Source: Chloroflexota bacterium
GTDB lineage: Bacteria > Chloroflexota > Dehalococcoidia > GIF9 > UBA5629
Length of the DNA: 52,155 bases
Direction: 5' to 3'
Assembly (NCBI GenBank): GCA_016865855.1
Contig: VGNX01000007.1
Location: 1-52,155, forward strand
Part shown: piece by piece, positions 1-8,000 of the stretch
Layout: every line of letters starts with the position of its first letter
Numbering within the stretch: position 1 is the stretch's first letter
The notes under the pieces: generated by a model
Seen by the model: the letters and a program-made list of their open reading frames with translations, nothing else
Databases searched by the model: none
Told to the model about the DNA's origin: nothing
Translations under genes and position numbers: made by a program

Positions 1-131
1 TGGCAATCTGCCTCTCCCACTTTGTGGGAAAAATTATAGCTCATTGGTGATACACATTAAACATGTAGCCCCGAGGCTTTAGCCTCGGGAGCCCGACCCT
101 AAAGGGTCGGGACTACATTTTCGGACAGCCT
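1..131 (-). mobile_element. R1 MITE-like element, partial
   Basis: This is a reverse-oriented copy of the element seen complete at 19198-19350 and 23449-23600. It ends at 131 with the terminal inverted repeat TTTTCGGACAGCCT. The other end lies outside the window. It contains the double-hairpin R2 core (GAGGC-TTTA-GCCTC and GACCC-TAAA-GGGTC) and a small hairpin around TCCCAC/GTGGGA. Confidence 0.75.
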
Positions 132-166
132 GCATATCTTAATTCGATTAAACCTTGCAACAATAA

Positions 167-1039
167 TTAGGTGTTCAAGGCGGGAAGAGGTGGGCGCACC
201 AGCAAGACCGGCTTTGGGGAACCCTCGATAATTCTAGAGGCCACGCTGCCATAAGCCCACTTGGTGATACCTGAAAAGCCATGGGTTGTTAGGGCTATCA
301 GGTTAACTGAGTTATCCTCGGCATATTGGAGTATGGTCTCAACTGGTTTTCCTTCCAGCAATACTGAATTGACCTTTACCCCTTTGCTTGCGAGAGCAGT
401 TTTCTTTTTGTCTAAATAACGTTCAGCTTCCCTCTCCAGCTTAGCCATGAAGTCTTTCTCGTATTTCTTCCGGTCCCTGTAAGCTGCTAGTTGGGGAAGC
501 TTCGCCGGCTCGATGACCCTGAGAAGGGCTGCTTCACTATCCATACCTTTGGCTAACTTCTCTACATAAGGGATGATAGCCTCGGAAAAGTGCGAGCCAT
601 CCAGGGTTAACAGGATCTTCCGTAGCTCCTTGTCGGCAGGTGCCTTTCCCAGGTGGCTCGACCTTACCAGAAATACCGGGATATGTGACCTTTGCACAAC
701 TTTGTTGGCGATACTTCCTAGGGGCCAGTGGCTGACACCGGTGCGACCGTGAGTGGAGATGACAATTAAACTAACGTCGTTTTTGCAAGCAAAATCTATG
801 ATTGAGGTGGCAGGCTCACCCTCGATACATGCTGACCGTGCCTTCATTCCTAGAGACTGGATTTTCTCGGCTCTTCTTTCAATATACTCCTTTAAAGCTC
901 GCTCCAGAGGGTCACCCGCGAAACATACGGTTATAAAAATAACCTCGCTATTGAATTTTCTGGCTAGCCATTCAACGTAGGGAATAGCCTGCTCAGCCAG
1001 TTCTGAACCATCCAGTGGAACGAGTATTTTTTCATACAT
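167..1039 (-). CDS. Universal stress protein, two UspA domains
   Basis: Tandem UspA protein of 290 aa, cytoplasmic, expected to bind ATP and act in stress or starvation survival. Domain 1 covers about residues 1-127 and domain 2 about 138-283. Each starts with the typical ILVPLDGS or ILLTLDGS strand-loop and each carries the nucleotide-binding loop THG-x9-GS, followed by a hydrophobic strand (PVFLV, PVLLV). The first Gly of the G-x2-G motif is Ser or Thr in both halves. A purine-rich AAAAGGAGG lies just upstream of the ATG. The gene is monocistronic, with R1 downstream. Family assignment is firm; the specific role is unknown. Confidence 0.93.
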   Translation of the reverse strand: MYEKILVPLDGSELAEQAIPYVEWLARKFNSEVIFITVCFAGDPLERALKEYIERRAEKIQSLGMKARSACIEGEPATSIIDFACKNDVSLIVISTHGRTGVSHWPLGSIANKVVQRSHIPVFLVRSSHLGKAPADKELRKILLTLDGSHFSEAIIPYVEKLAKGMDSEAALLRVIEPAKLPQLAAYRDRKKYEKDFMAKLEREAERYLDKKKTALASKGVKVNSVLLEGKPVETILQYAEDNSVNLIALTTHGFSGITKWAYGSVASRIIEGSPKPVLLVRPPLPALNT

Positions 1040-1280
1040 CAGCCCTAAGCCTCCTTTTCAGTACTGGTGTCAAACTTTGAGAACTGAGGTTTGATATACC
1101 ACTAATAGTCCTAATATATTAGCTTTAAGCGAAGTTTTTGGCAAGCTTTAGCGGAGCTTACCCTGAGCACCGTGTAAGATTCTTCGCTATGTGATCCTTT
1201 GGGTGCTAAGGCACTGTTCTAAAAGAGCCTATCATGGAAGCGGTCGTTGCGTGAGGCAAACTGCCTCAACGGGAGACGCT

Positions 1281-1457
1281 TCAGCCTGAACTGCTGACGC
1301 AGGCTTTACCTGAGGAACTCCTGCCAAAGGTAGAAAAAACCCCTCGTGGGTATTTTCCCCCGCACTTGGGACATTTTATTTCGCTGTCGCTGCCTATTTT
1401 TCGGTATGCCTCAAACTTTTCGCCGCAGTTTGTGCACTCATACTCGTAGATTGGCAT
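1281..1457 (-). CDS. FmdB-family zinc-ribbon protein
   Basis: Small 58-aa protein starting MPIYEYEC, the hallmark of FmdB/CxxC putative regulatory proteins. Two CxxC knuckles (CTNCG and CPKCGG) should bind one Zn. The start was placed at the ATG at 1457 because homologues begin with this MP(I/T)YEY sequence and because GGGAG precedes it at suitable spacing; a longer in-frame extension upstream has no family resemblance. The tail is rich in Ser and Gly, as is common in this family. Biological role is not established. Confidence 0.85.
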   Translation of the reverse strand: MPIYEYECTNCGEKFEAYRKIGSDSEIKCPKCGGKYPRGVFSTFGRSSSGKACVSSSG

Positions 1458-1540
1458 GATTCGTTTCTCCCTAAATTCATAAATACGCTCATTCAGAGAT
1501 GTTGAACAATCACTCACAGTTGTTGCAACCATGACCCCTT

Positions 1541-1725
1541 CGCTTCTTGTCATCCTGAGTGAAGCGAAGGATCTAGGCCTTTTACGAAGTTTAAATTAGT
1601 GAGATTCTTCGGTCGCTACGCTCCCTCAGAATGACAGAGGTAGAAGTCGGGATTGCCACGTCGCTGCGCTCCTCGCAATGATAAAAGGAGGACGCCGTCG
1701 TAATGACAAAAAAACACTCTTCGCG
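1541..1725. repeat. R3 REP-like repeats, two degenerate copies
   Basis: Contains GTCATCCTGAGTGAAGCGAA, then after a spacer GAGATTCTTCGG...CTCAGAATGACA in inverted orientation, followed by a second unit ending in CTCGCAATGA. These inverted ends (TCATTCTGAG or TCATTGCGAG) recur between genes throughout the window. It separates the convergent ends of transcription units. Confidence 0.7.
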
Positions 1726-1734
1726 CTAACTAAT

Positions 1735-3012
1735 TTAAGCCAGAGCTTTGGCCGTCAATTCAGATATGCTAGTTACTTCGATATTCAAGCCATAGTGCTC
1801 ATTCAGTTCCCCGATTTGGTAGCGGCAATTATCGCAGGAGGTAATAACGATTTTGGCTCCAGTGCGGCGAATCTGGTCTGCCTTGAGCTTTCCTGCCTGC
1901 AGGCGAATATCAGTCCACTCTGGTACTGCCACCAGGCCACTCCCAGCGCCGCAGCAAAAGCTGTGTATCCGATTAGGCGTCATCTCTCGGAAATCACTGG
2001 CAACGGCTCGTATTATGCAGCGAGGTTCCTCGTAGAGACCTCCTTTGCGCCCCAGATTGCAAGAGTCATGGTAAGTGATCGGTTCACCATTTTGGCCCTG
2101 GTTCAAGGGCAAGCGTCCCTTTCGAACATATTCATCCAGCACTTCCAGGATGCTGCGAATGCGGAATGGGAAGGTGTGCCCAAACCACTTGGGAGCATCC
2201 CATCGCATTGCCGGGTAGCCGTGGCCGCACTCGGTGATAACGATTTCCTTAACTTTCAATAGCTCAGCCTCTTTGATGATGCGCTCGACGATGCGTCTGG
2301 CCTTGGGGAGGTCACTCAAAAAAACGGCATAGTTGGCTGTCTCAAACATGCTCAAAGTCCATGATTCTCGTGCTACATTGAAAAGAATTGCCTGGGGGAC
2401 AATGGTATGAGCTCCAGAAAGAGGAACGTAGAGGATGCGGGCGCCTTCCTGTCCTACGGGAATCTGAGCTTTGGAACTGCCCAACCTATCCTGCACTTCT
2501 CTCTCCAATTCTTTCACTTGCTCTATGTAAAAGTCTCGGAAGAAATCAGGGTTCTCTCCCTTGGCGATGGCGGCATTGGCTAGCTCAACGAGCATCTCCG
2601 GAGCATGTCCTGTGGCGGTAGCCACTGACCTCATTACCCGCATAATCTCGGCTGTCTCCACGCCGAAAGGACATTCGAAGGTACATCGGTGGCACAAGGT
2701 GCAACTGGCAAAGGCTATCTCTGCGAGTTTTGACAGAGCCTCATCAGTGGTTGCCTTTGCGCCGAACCAGCCGGGAAAGGTACGGCCAACGGGGTCAAGA
2801 AATTGGCGGTAAACACGGCGAACCTGCTCAGCGCGGTAATAGGGGGTGTGCTCCGTCTTAGGGTTAGACCGGTAGTAGTGACAACTCTCGGTGCAGATGC
2901 CGCAGCGGACGCACACCTCTAACGAAGCCAGCACCCTGCGGTCAACCAGTTTATCTAGCATTTCCTTGGCCGAAGCTATATTGCTTTGTTCGGTAATTGC
3001 TGTGCTCGTCAT
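1735..3012 (-). CDS. DsrK/HdrD-like iron-sulfur oxidoreductase
   Basis: 425-aa Fe-S protein related to HdrD, DsrK and TmcB. Two ferredoxin motifs bind [4Fe-4S] clusters: Cys34-x2-Cys37-x2-Cys40-x3-Cys44 and Cys104-x2-Cys107-x2-Cys110-x3-Cys114, the latter followed by Pro. The C-terminal half has two cysteine-rich (CCG) domains, visible as CGHGYPAMRW, SCNLGRKGG, FCCGAGSG and SCDNCRYQI; such domains hold the noncubane cluster in heterodisulfide reductases. It lies 4 bp downstream of a DsrM-like cytochrome b gene, so the pair probably exchanges electrons between the quinone pool and a cytoplasmic thiol/disulfide or sulfur-carrier substrate. TusA and DsrE2 genes upstream point to protein-bound sulfur as a substrate, which is inference. 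Confidence 0.88.
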   Translation of the reverse strand: MTSTAITEQSNIASAKEMLDKLVDRRVLASLEVCVRCGICTESCHYYRSNPKTEHTPYYRAEQVRRVYRQFLDPVGRTFPGWFGAKATTDEALSKLAEIAFASCTLCHRCTFECPFGVETAEIMRVMRSVATATGHAPEMLVELANAAIAKGENPDFFRDFYIEQVKELEREVQDRLGSSKAQIPVGQEGARILYVPLSGAHTIVPQAILFNVARESWTLSMFETANYAVFLSDLPKARRIVERIIKEAELLKVKEIVITECGHGYPAMRWDAPKWFGHTFPFRIRSILEVLDEYVRKGRLPLNQGQNGEPITYHDSCNLGRKGGLYEEPRCIIRAVASDFREMTPNRIHSFCCGAGSGLVAVPEWTDIRLQAGKLKADQIRRTGAKIVITSCDNCRYQIGELNEHYGLNIEVTSISELTAKALA

Positions 3013-3016
3013 ATTC

Positions 3017-3637
3017 TTACTTCAGTGCATTGCGGCGTCCAAAGGCCAGGCCCAGAAAGACACGGTCATAGAAGAAATAGATGAAGTGCCTGAGCTTGCC
3101 GAAGGGAGTATAGGCCATGGTGATGCCCGAGATCGCCCAGAAGGCTGGCAGATACTTCATTGTGTATGCCGACATTGCTGCAGATGCCAGAAATAAAGTG
3201 ACCAGTGCCAGGGAGCAATAGTCGTCAGGTGTGCTGAGGAGGCGCATGGTCGGGTCTGCCATACGAATCCAGAAACCTGCTAATCCCAAGAGAGTGCCTA
3301 CGACAAACAGGGCTGCTAGGGAAAAGCGTAATGGTTCGGGCATTTGTGCCAGCCAAGGGGTAGCTATCAGGTAAGCTGCACCCACGAAAATGCCCAGGTG
3401 AACGATAACGCCACGGATATAGGCTATCCAGTGTATGCGGCCGCTTTCCTTGGCCCAGGGAGCCATACCCAGGGTGAAAGCCCAGAGCACTCCCTGAGCC
3501 GGCGAGCCTTTAATCGGTGCCAGTTCGGCGTTGTAAGGCCGGCGCTGTGTAGCTATCAGAATGGCTATAACGCCTGCTGCAAAGATGACAGCGCCGACCA
3601 GTGCCAGTCCTGCAGCCACCATCTCAAACGTGCTCAT
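3017..3637 (-). CDS. DsrM/NarI-like membrane cytochrome b subunit
   Basis: 206-aa polytopic protein with about five membrane helices. Conserved His residues (in RGVIVHLG and in FGKLRHFIYFF near the C terminus) are likely heme b ligands. The ending DRVFLGLAFGRRNAL is typical of the nitrate-reductase gamma/DsrM/HdrE family. Its ATG overlaps the TusA stop codon (ATGA), implying translational coupling, and the Fe-S partner follows after 4 bp. It probably anchors that partner in the membrane and transfers electrons to or from menaquinone. Confidence 0.85.
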   Translation of the reverse strand: MSTFEMVAAGLALVGAVIFAAGVIAILIATQRRPYNAELAPIKGSPAQGVLWAFTLGMAPWAKESGRIHWIAYIRGVIVHLGIFVGAAYLIATPWLAQMPEPLRFSLAALFVVGTLLGLAGFWIRMADPTMRLLSTPDDYCSLALVTLFLASAAMSAYTMKYLPAFWAISGITMAYTPFGKLRHFIYFFYDRVFLGLAFGRRNALK

Positions 3638-3876
3638 TTCACCTTCTTTATGAAGAACGTGATGACCTTGCTCTGTCGCTCAATGGACAGAACCTCGTTG
3701 CCTGTGCTTTTGGCCCAGGCAGGAATATCGGCGAGAACGCCAGGGTCGGTCGCCGTAGCTTCAAGTACGCCGCCTACTGGCAGATTCTTTATTGCCTGAC
3801 TAACCTTGACTACCGGAATCGGGCAAAGAAGCCCCTCCAGGTTCAGTTTTACGTCCGCCTTTATTTCTTGCGGCAT
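3634..3876 (-). CDS. TusA-family sulfur carrier protein
   Basis: 80-aa TusA/SirA-like protein. Cys18 in the CPIP motif (LEGLLCPIPVV) is the persulfide-carrying residue. The rest follows the alpha/beta sandwich pattern (GGVLEATATDPGVLADIPAW). The start at 3876 is supported by a strong AAGGAGG eight bases upstream; a longer reading frame to 3954 overlaps the DsrE2 gene and is not needed. Between DsrE2 and DsrMK-like genes it probably shuttles sulfane sulfur to or from the membrane complex. Confidence 0.92.
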   Translation of the reverse strand: MPQEIKADVKLNLEGLLCPIPVVKVSQAIKNLPVGGVLEATATDPGVLADIPAWAKSTGNEVLSIERQSKVITFFIKKVK

Positions 3877-3893
3877 TGTCGCCTCCTTATGCG

Positions 3894-4370
3894 TTATATG
3901 AATAACGTTGCCTTGGAGTGGAAAGCTTTCTCCAACATGGTGGCTACTCCGCACGAATCTTCAACTTCGTCAATCAAGTTCTCCCGCTTTATCTCCATGA
4001 CCTCCATGCTCATCTCGCAGGGCAGGAGCTTAACCCCTAAGTCAATGGCGGTTTGCCGAAGTTCTTCCAGAGGTGTAATGTTGTGTGCTTTCATCAGTTG
4101 TTTGAACATCCACCGGCCGATGCCACCGAAGTTGAAGCGGGAAGGGCCGATTCGATTGATGCCACCTCGGTTCAAAAGCCCCATCATGCGTCCAAAGAGG
4201 CCCTGTCCCGTTAGGTTCCCCTTTTGGATAGCCTTTACACCCCAGAAGGTGAAGAACAGGTTGGTTTCCTTGCCGGCTGCGGCTGCTCCAATGGCGATGT
4301 TGAAGGCAGCCATGACCTTGTCCATGTCGCCGCTAAATACGATTATGGTTACTCCATCATTTTTTTCCAT
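3894..4370 (-). CDS. DsrE2-like (DsrE/DsrF/DrsH family) protein
   Basis: 158-aa protein of the DsrE2 type: an N-terminal VTIIVFSGDMDKV Rossmann-like strand, a hydrophobic central helix (AFNIAIGAAAAG, then LFFTFWGV), and the C-terminal signature LLPCEMSMEVM containing the candidate sulfur-binding Cys. The start at 4370 follows GGAGGAAAAA. DsrE2 and TusA genes are repeatedly found together and take part in sulfurtransferase relays. The gap of 84 bp to the ArsR gene upstream leaves room for its own promoter. Confidence 0.88.
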   Translation of the reverse strand: MEKNDGVTIIVFSGDMDKVMAAFNIAIGAAAAGKETNLFFTFWGVKAIQKGNLTGQGLFGRMMGLLNRGGINRIGPSRFNFGGIGRWMFKQLMKAHNITPLEELRQTAIDLGVKLLPCEMSMEVMEIKRENLIDEVEDSCGVATMLEKAFHSKATLFI

Positions 4371-4454
4371 TTTTTCCTCCTCCTTTAAATGACTTCTGTA
4401 TGTTGAATGTGGCACGCTGCAGATTGGTATCCTTTGCTGTGCCACGGGTGGGAG

Positions 4455-4787
4455 CTACGGACTCCCTTGGGCAAGACTGTACTGCTTTTCAATCTGGTCT
4501 GCTTGCACCTCCTTCAGCAGCTTTATCGCCTCGATAATTCTAGGGTCAGAGAGGGAATAGTAAATGGTTGCTCCCTCACGGCGGGCCACCACCAGGCCTC
4601 GCTCTCTCATCAGGCCCAGATGCTTCGACACATTAGCCTGACGGAGCTGTAGCCGCTGTGCTATCTCGTTGACCGATACTTCACCTTTTGCCAGCTCAGC
4701 AATGATTAAGAGCCGGTTGGCGTCGGAAAGCGTCTTACAAAACTGGGCGTGAAGGCGATAAATTGCGGCTCTATCTAGTTCGTCCAA
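4455..4787 (-). CDS. ArsR-family transcriptional regulator
   Basis: 110-aa winged-helix regulator. Residues 20-80 give the ArsR fold: LSDANRLLIIAELAKG, recognition helix QANVSKHLGLMRERG, then wing GATIYYSLSD. The usual CVC metal site is absent, so a thiol or persulfide signal is as likely as a metal. The start is TTG at 4787. It heads the DsrE2-TusA-DsrMK-like operon, so it probably controls it, by analogy with SqrR/BigR persulfide-sensing repressors. A single Cys (Cys17) is visible, which argues against the two-Cys SqrR mechanism. Confidence 0.9.
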   Translation of the reverse strand: MDELDRAAIYRLHAQFCKTLSDANRLLIIAELAKGEVSVNEIAQRLQLRQANVSKHLGLMRERGLVVARREGATIYYSLSDPRIIEAIKLLKEVQADQIEKQYSLAQGSP

Positions 4788-4808
4788 TTTAGCTTCTTAC
4801 CATATTAC

Positions 4809-4822
4809 TATATGCTCATATA
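4809..4822. promoter_or_regulatory. Palindromic operator candidate for ArsR
   Basis: Perfect 6-2-6 palindrome TATATG-CT-CATATA, 21 bp upstream of the ArsR TTG start. The AT-rich dyad is of the size used by ArsR-family dimers, and the position fits autoregulation. Confidence 0.5.
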
Positions 4823-4880
4823 TCTTGTTAATTATAGATATTGTTCCCGGTTTTGTCAACCTGAATTGGGCCTGGTTCAA

Positions 4881-4942
4881 AACATGTAGTGGCGAGGCTT
4901 TAGCCTCGCCCAAGCGACTCTAAAGGGTCGCTGCTACATGTT
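4881..4942. repeat. R2 three-way-junction repeat
   Basis: Outer arms AACATGTAG and CTACATGTT are perfect 9-bp complements. Inside are two hairpins: GGCGAGGC-TTTA-GCCTCGCC and GCGACTC-TAAA-GGGTCGC. It is a stand-alone copy of the core that also occurs within R1. Confidence 0.85.
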
Positions 4943-4961
4943 CGCCCCCAATCCTAAAGGT

Positions 4962-4969
4962 GGTATAAT
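4962..4969 (+). promoter_or_regulatory. Extended -10 element for the kinase operon
   Basis: TGGTATAAT is a TG-n extended -10 hexamer, 19 bp before the kinase ATG. A weak TTCGCC lies 17 bp upstream at the -35 position. Confidence 0.4.
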
Positions 4970-4987
4970 AAGCGCTAGGGGTGGATA

Positions 4988-6544
4988 ATGGCCAAATACA
5001 TAATCGCCCATGACGTGGGCACCAGCGGCAATAAGGCGGTTTTGGTGGATACTGAAGGGCATGTCCACGGCAAGTGCTTTGAGCCTTACAAGACCCACTT
5101 CCCGAATCCAGGTTGGGCGGAGCAGGAACCTGTGGATTGGTGGAACGCGGTGACGCGGACGACGAAGCTCCTCCTGGAAAAGGCCGGCGTGTTCCCCAAC
5201 GATGTGCTATGTATTACTTACAGCACACAGATGCTTGGCATCATCCCCATGGACTCAAAAGAAGGGCCTCTGAGGCGTGCCATAATCTGGCTTGATAACC
5301 GGGCTGGGGAGCAGGCGGAGCGTCTGATGAGAAAATTTCTGAGTCCAGGTGTTTTTGCCCTAATTGCCGGCACTACTTTATGTGGTAAGGATGGCATGCC
5401 CAAGCTGCTCTGGCTGAAAGGGGAAGAGCCCGAGATTTATAATAAGATGTGCTGTTTTCTTGATGTCGCCGGGTATCTTTTTTACCGTAGCACGGGCAAC
5501 ATGGTCATGGAGTGGACCGGTGCCTCTGTCTTCGGGATTGACCTGAAAAAGAAGACATGGCTGGATAGTATCTTTAAGTATGTTGGGCTTGACCCTAGGA
5601 AATTTCCGCCTCTAGTTCGGTCGATCGATAAGGTCGGCGAACTTACGAAAGAGGCTGCCAAGGAGTGTGGACTCTTGCAGGGCACGCCGGTAATTGCTGG
5701 TGCTGGAGATGCTCCCTGTGCTGCGGTAGGGTCTGGCGCTGTCGGTGAAGGCGAAGGCCATGTCTATCTTGGAACGTCTGGCTGGGTAGGCGTGGTCACT
5801 GAGCGTATGCCGCAGGGCAAATGCGGAGCAGCGACGATTCATTCGGCCGACCCGAATAAGGCGTTCTTGTTTGCTGAAACGGAAGCCGCTGGAGGCTGCA
5901 TACAGTGGATTGCCGATGAGTTCTACAAAGCCGAAAAAAAGGACCCAAATATCCCCAATGTCTATGCTCTTATGGATAACGAAGTTGCCAAAATTCCACC
6001 GGGCTCCAATTACTTACTCTTTACTCCCTGGATTTATGGCGAAAGAGCTCCTATAGATGACTGCTATGTTCGCGCCAGTTTTCTAAACCTGAGCGCTGAG
6101 CACACCCGTGAGGACTTGCTGCGGGCTGTCTATGAAGGCGTGGCCTACAACATCAGGTGGATTGTAGAAATCGTGGAGAAGGAGTTCAAATTCCCTATGC
6201 CATATCTCAAGGTCATAGGCGGGGGCGCCAAGGGCAAACCATGGATGCAGATTCTGGCGGACGTAACTCACAGGAAGATTGAGACTGTTAGTGATCCACA
6301 AGAAGCCGGAGCTGTCGGAGCCGCGCTGGTGGCAGCAGTCGGCCTTGGTATATATCCGGATTTTGAGTCGCTGAGAAAGGTGGTCAAAGTAGATAGGGCG
6401 TTTGAGCCGCAGTCGGAGAATTCGGAGATTTACGACTCGCTATTCCATTCATATAAAGAGGTTTACAGCAATCTACGGAATTTCTATAGAAAGCTGAACA
6501 AGGAAAGATTTGACAAGGCAGTGTGTGAGGAGGTGCTTTCGTGA
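4988..6544 (+). CDS. FGGY-family carbohydrate kinase
   Basis: 518-aa sugar kinase resembling xylulokinase and related FGGY enzymes. The N terminus AHDVGTSGNKAVLVD is the first phosphate-binding motif; GWAEQEP-x2-WW is the family substrate-domain signature; GAGDAPCAAVG (about residue 240) carries the catalytic Asp; GGGAKGKPWMQILADV (about 415) and QEAGAVGAAL form the C-terminal ATP-binding part. It phosphorylates a sugar or sugar acid; the substrate cannot be read from the sequence. It is first in a set with a RuBisCO-like protein and a saccharopine-dehydrogenase-like protein, suggesting it makes the phosphorylated substrate for the RuBisCO-like enzyme (inference). Confidence 0.9.
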   Translation: MAKYIIAHDVGTSGNKAVLVDTEGHVHGKCFEPYKTHFPNPGWAEQEPVDWWNAVTRTTKLLLEKAGVFPNDVLCITYSTQMLGIIPMDSKEGPLRRAIIWLDNRAGEQAERLMRKFLSPGVFALIAGTTLCGKDGMPKLLWLKGEEPEIYNKMCCFLDVAGYLFYRSTGNMVMEWTGASVFGIDLKKKTWLDSIFKYVGLDPRKFPPLVRSIDKVGELTKEAAKECGLLQGTPVIAGAGDAPCAAVGSGAVGEGEGHVYLGTSGWVGVVTERMPQGKCGAATIHSADPNKAFLFAETEAAGGCIQWIADEFYKAEKKDPNIPNVYALMDNEVAKIPPGSNYLLFTPWIYGERAPIDDCYVRASFLNLSAEHTREDLLRAVYEGVAYNIRWIVEIVEKEFKFPMPYLKVIGGGAKGKPWMQILADVTHRKIETVSDPQEAGAVGAALVAAVGLGIYPDFESLRKVVKVDRAFEPQSENSEIYDSLFHSYKEVYSNLRNFYRKLNKERFDKAVCEEVLS

Positions 6545-6548
6545 ACAC

Positions 6549-6608
6549 TGTGTAGTGGCGAGGCTTTAGCCTCGCCCATTGCGACCTTAAAAGGTCGCAG
6601 CTACATGT
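6549..6608. repeat. R2 three-way-junction repeat
   Basis: TGTAG...CTACA arms enclose GGCGAGGC-TTTA-GCCTCGCC and GCGACCTT-AA-AAGGTCGC. Relative to other copies the second stem shows paired changes (CCC/GGG to CCTT/AAGG), so the stem is kept while the sequence varies. It lies between two copies of a 38-bp direct repeat. Confidence 0.85.
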
Positions 6609-6631
6609 GGCGATGATGAGCGCCCCTAAAC

Positions 6632-6670
6632 ACAAGGAAAGATTTGACAAGACAATATGTGAAGGAGGTG
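6632..6670 (+). repeat. Direct repeat of kinase 3' end (copy at 6498-6535)
   Basis: ACAAGGAAAGATTTGACAAG begins both copies, which end in GAGGAGGTG or GAAGGAGGTG. The upstream copy codes for the last residues of the kinase (KERFDKAVCEE). This copy supplies the ribosome binding site GAAGGAGG of the RuBisCO-like gene. A few substitutions and one indel separate them. Confidence 0.8.
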
Positions 6671-6675
6671 TCTAG

Positions 6676-7986
6676 ATGGATAGAGAAGAGATTTTAGGTC
6701 TTCCCATCGCTCTGCCAGATGGCGTGGATTACGATGAATATGTTATCGGCACATATCTGGTTTCTTACCCGGCAGCGCTCCCCATCCCCATAATAGCGCC
6801 TATGCTGGCTGTGGAGCAGAGCACGGGCACCTGGTTGCCGGTGCCCGGTGAGACCCCTGAAGTCCGCTGCAAACACATCGCCAAAGTGCTCGGTGTTTAT
6901 GAAATGCCCGACTATGAGTCCACCGTGCCACCCAATCTGCAGAACCGGCAGTGGTTTGTGCAGGTAGCCTATCCGGAGGTCAACATAGGGGAGCAGATAC
7001 CCATGCTGCTGACTACCGTGGTCGGCAACATTTCTATGGGTGGCGACATAAAGCTAGTGGACGTCCGTTTTCCTAAGAAGTATGTTGCTGGCTTTAAGGG
7101 ACCGAAATTCGGCATCGAGGGTGTGAGAGAAATTCTGGGAGTCCCGAAGCGACCTCTGCTGAACAACATGATAAAGCCGTGCACGGGCTATACCTTGGAG
7201 GTCGGAGCTGAATTGTTCAAAAAGGCGGCGCTCGGCGGCTGTGACATCGTTAAGGATGATGAGTTAATAGCCGATGCTTCGTTCAATTCGGCGCTGGGAC
7301 GTGTCAAACGCTATATGAAGATTGAGAAACAGGTCTATGAGGAGACAGGCGAACGTACTCTGTACACTGTGAACATAACTGATAAGATACCCAAGGTCTT
7401 TGAAAATGCTAAGCGAGCTGTGGAACTGGGATGCAATGCGCTGATGATAAATTACCTCGCCGTCGGTTTCCCCGTGATGCAAGCACTGGCTGAAGACCCC
7501 AGCATCAATGTTCCTATTCTAGGCCACATGGACGTGGCTGGTGCTTTTTATATGTCACCCTGGCATGGCATGAGTTCTCATCTCGTCCTGGGCAAACTAC
7601 CCCGCCTTGCTGGTGCGGACGTCGTTGTCATTCCCGCCCCCTATGGAAAGGCGCCGGTGATAGATTATAAGTTCAAGAATGCTGCCCGGAACCTGTCATT
7701 CCCGCTGTACCAACTGAAGCCGACGTTCCCCATGGCCTCCGGCGGCATCACGCCGTCGATGGTGCCACAGGCGATGGCGGATTTAGGTCATGACATAGTA
7801 ATCGGTTCTGGCGGCGGCATTCATGCTCATCCTCAGGGGCCAATCGCCGGAGGCAAAGCCTTCCGGCAGGCAATTGATGCCACCATGCAGGGCATACCTT
7901 TGTCAGAGTATGCCAAGGACCATCAGGAGTTGGCTATTGCGCTTAAGGAATGGGCGGACCCGTTCAGCAAAGGTATTAGATTTTAG
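6676..7986 (+). CDS. RuBisCO-like protein (form IV)
   Basis: 436-aa RuBisCO large-subunit homologue. Kept relative to true RuBisCO: Asn118 (GN motif), Lys167 (IKP, equal to K175), the carbamylation and Mg site Lys193-Asp195-Glu196 in GGCDIVKDDE, His283 in GHMDVAG, Lys324 in SPYGK-type loop 6 (APYGKAP), SGG at 354-356 and the phosphate loop GSGGGIHAHPQG. Changed: K177 is Cys169, R295 is Met284 and H298 is Ala. It should therefore enolise a phosphorylated substrate but not fix CO2. Neighbouring kinase and dehydrogenase genes suggest sugar-acid catabolism; the exact reaction is unknown. Confidence 0.9.
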   Translation: MDREEILGLPIALPDGVDYDEYVIGTYLVSYPAALPIPIIAPMLAVEQSTGTWLPVPGETPEVRCKHIAKVLGVYEMPDYESTVPPNLQNRQWFVQVAYPEVNIGEQIPMLLTTVVGNISMGGDIKLVDVRFPKKYVAGFKGPKFGIEGVREILGVPKRPLLNNMIKPCTGYTLEVGAELFKKAALGGCDIVKDDELIADASFNSALGRVKRYMKIEKQVYEETGERTLYTVNITDKIPKVFENAKRAVELGCNALMINYLAVGFPVMQALAEDPSINVPILGHMDVAGAFYMSPWHGMSSHLVLGKLPRLAGADVVVIPAPYGKAPVIDYKFKNAARNLSFPLYQLKPTFPMASGGITPSMVPQAMADLGHDIVIGSGGGIHAHPQGPIAGGKAFRQAIDATMQGIPLSEYAKDHQELAIALKEWADPFSKGIRF

Positions 7987-8000
7987 GAAGGAGAAGGAAG

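Noticed and set aside
1678-2262. 194-codon plus-strand frame opposite the DsrK/HdrD-like gene
   Set aside because: It lies antisense to a clear Fe-S protein gene and shows no domain of its own.
6676-7986. True CO2-fixing RuBisCO
   Set aside because: Replacement of K177, R295 and H298 equivalents rules out normal carboxylase chemistry; no phosphoribulokinase gene is in the window.
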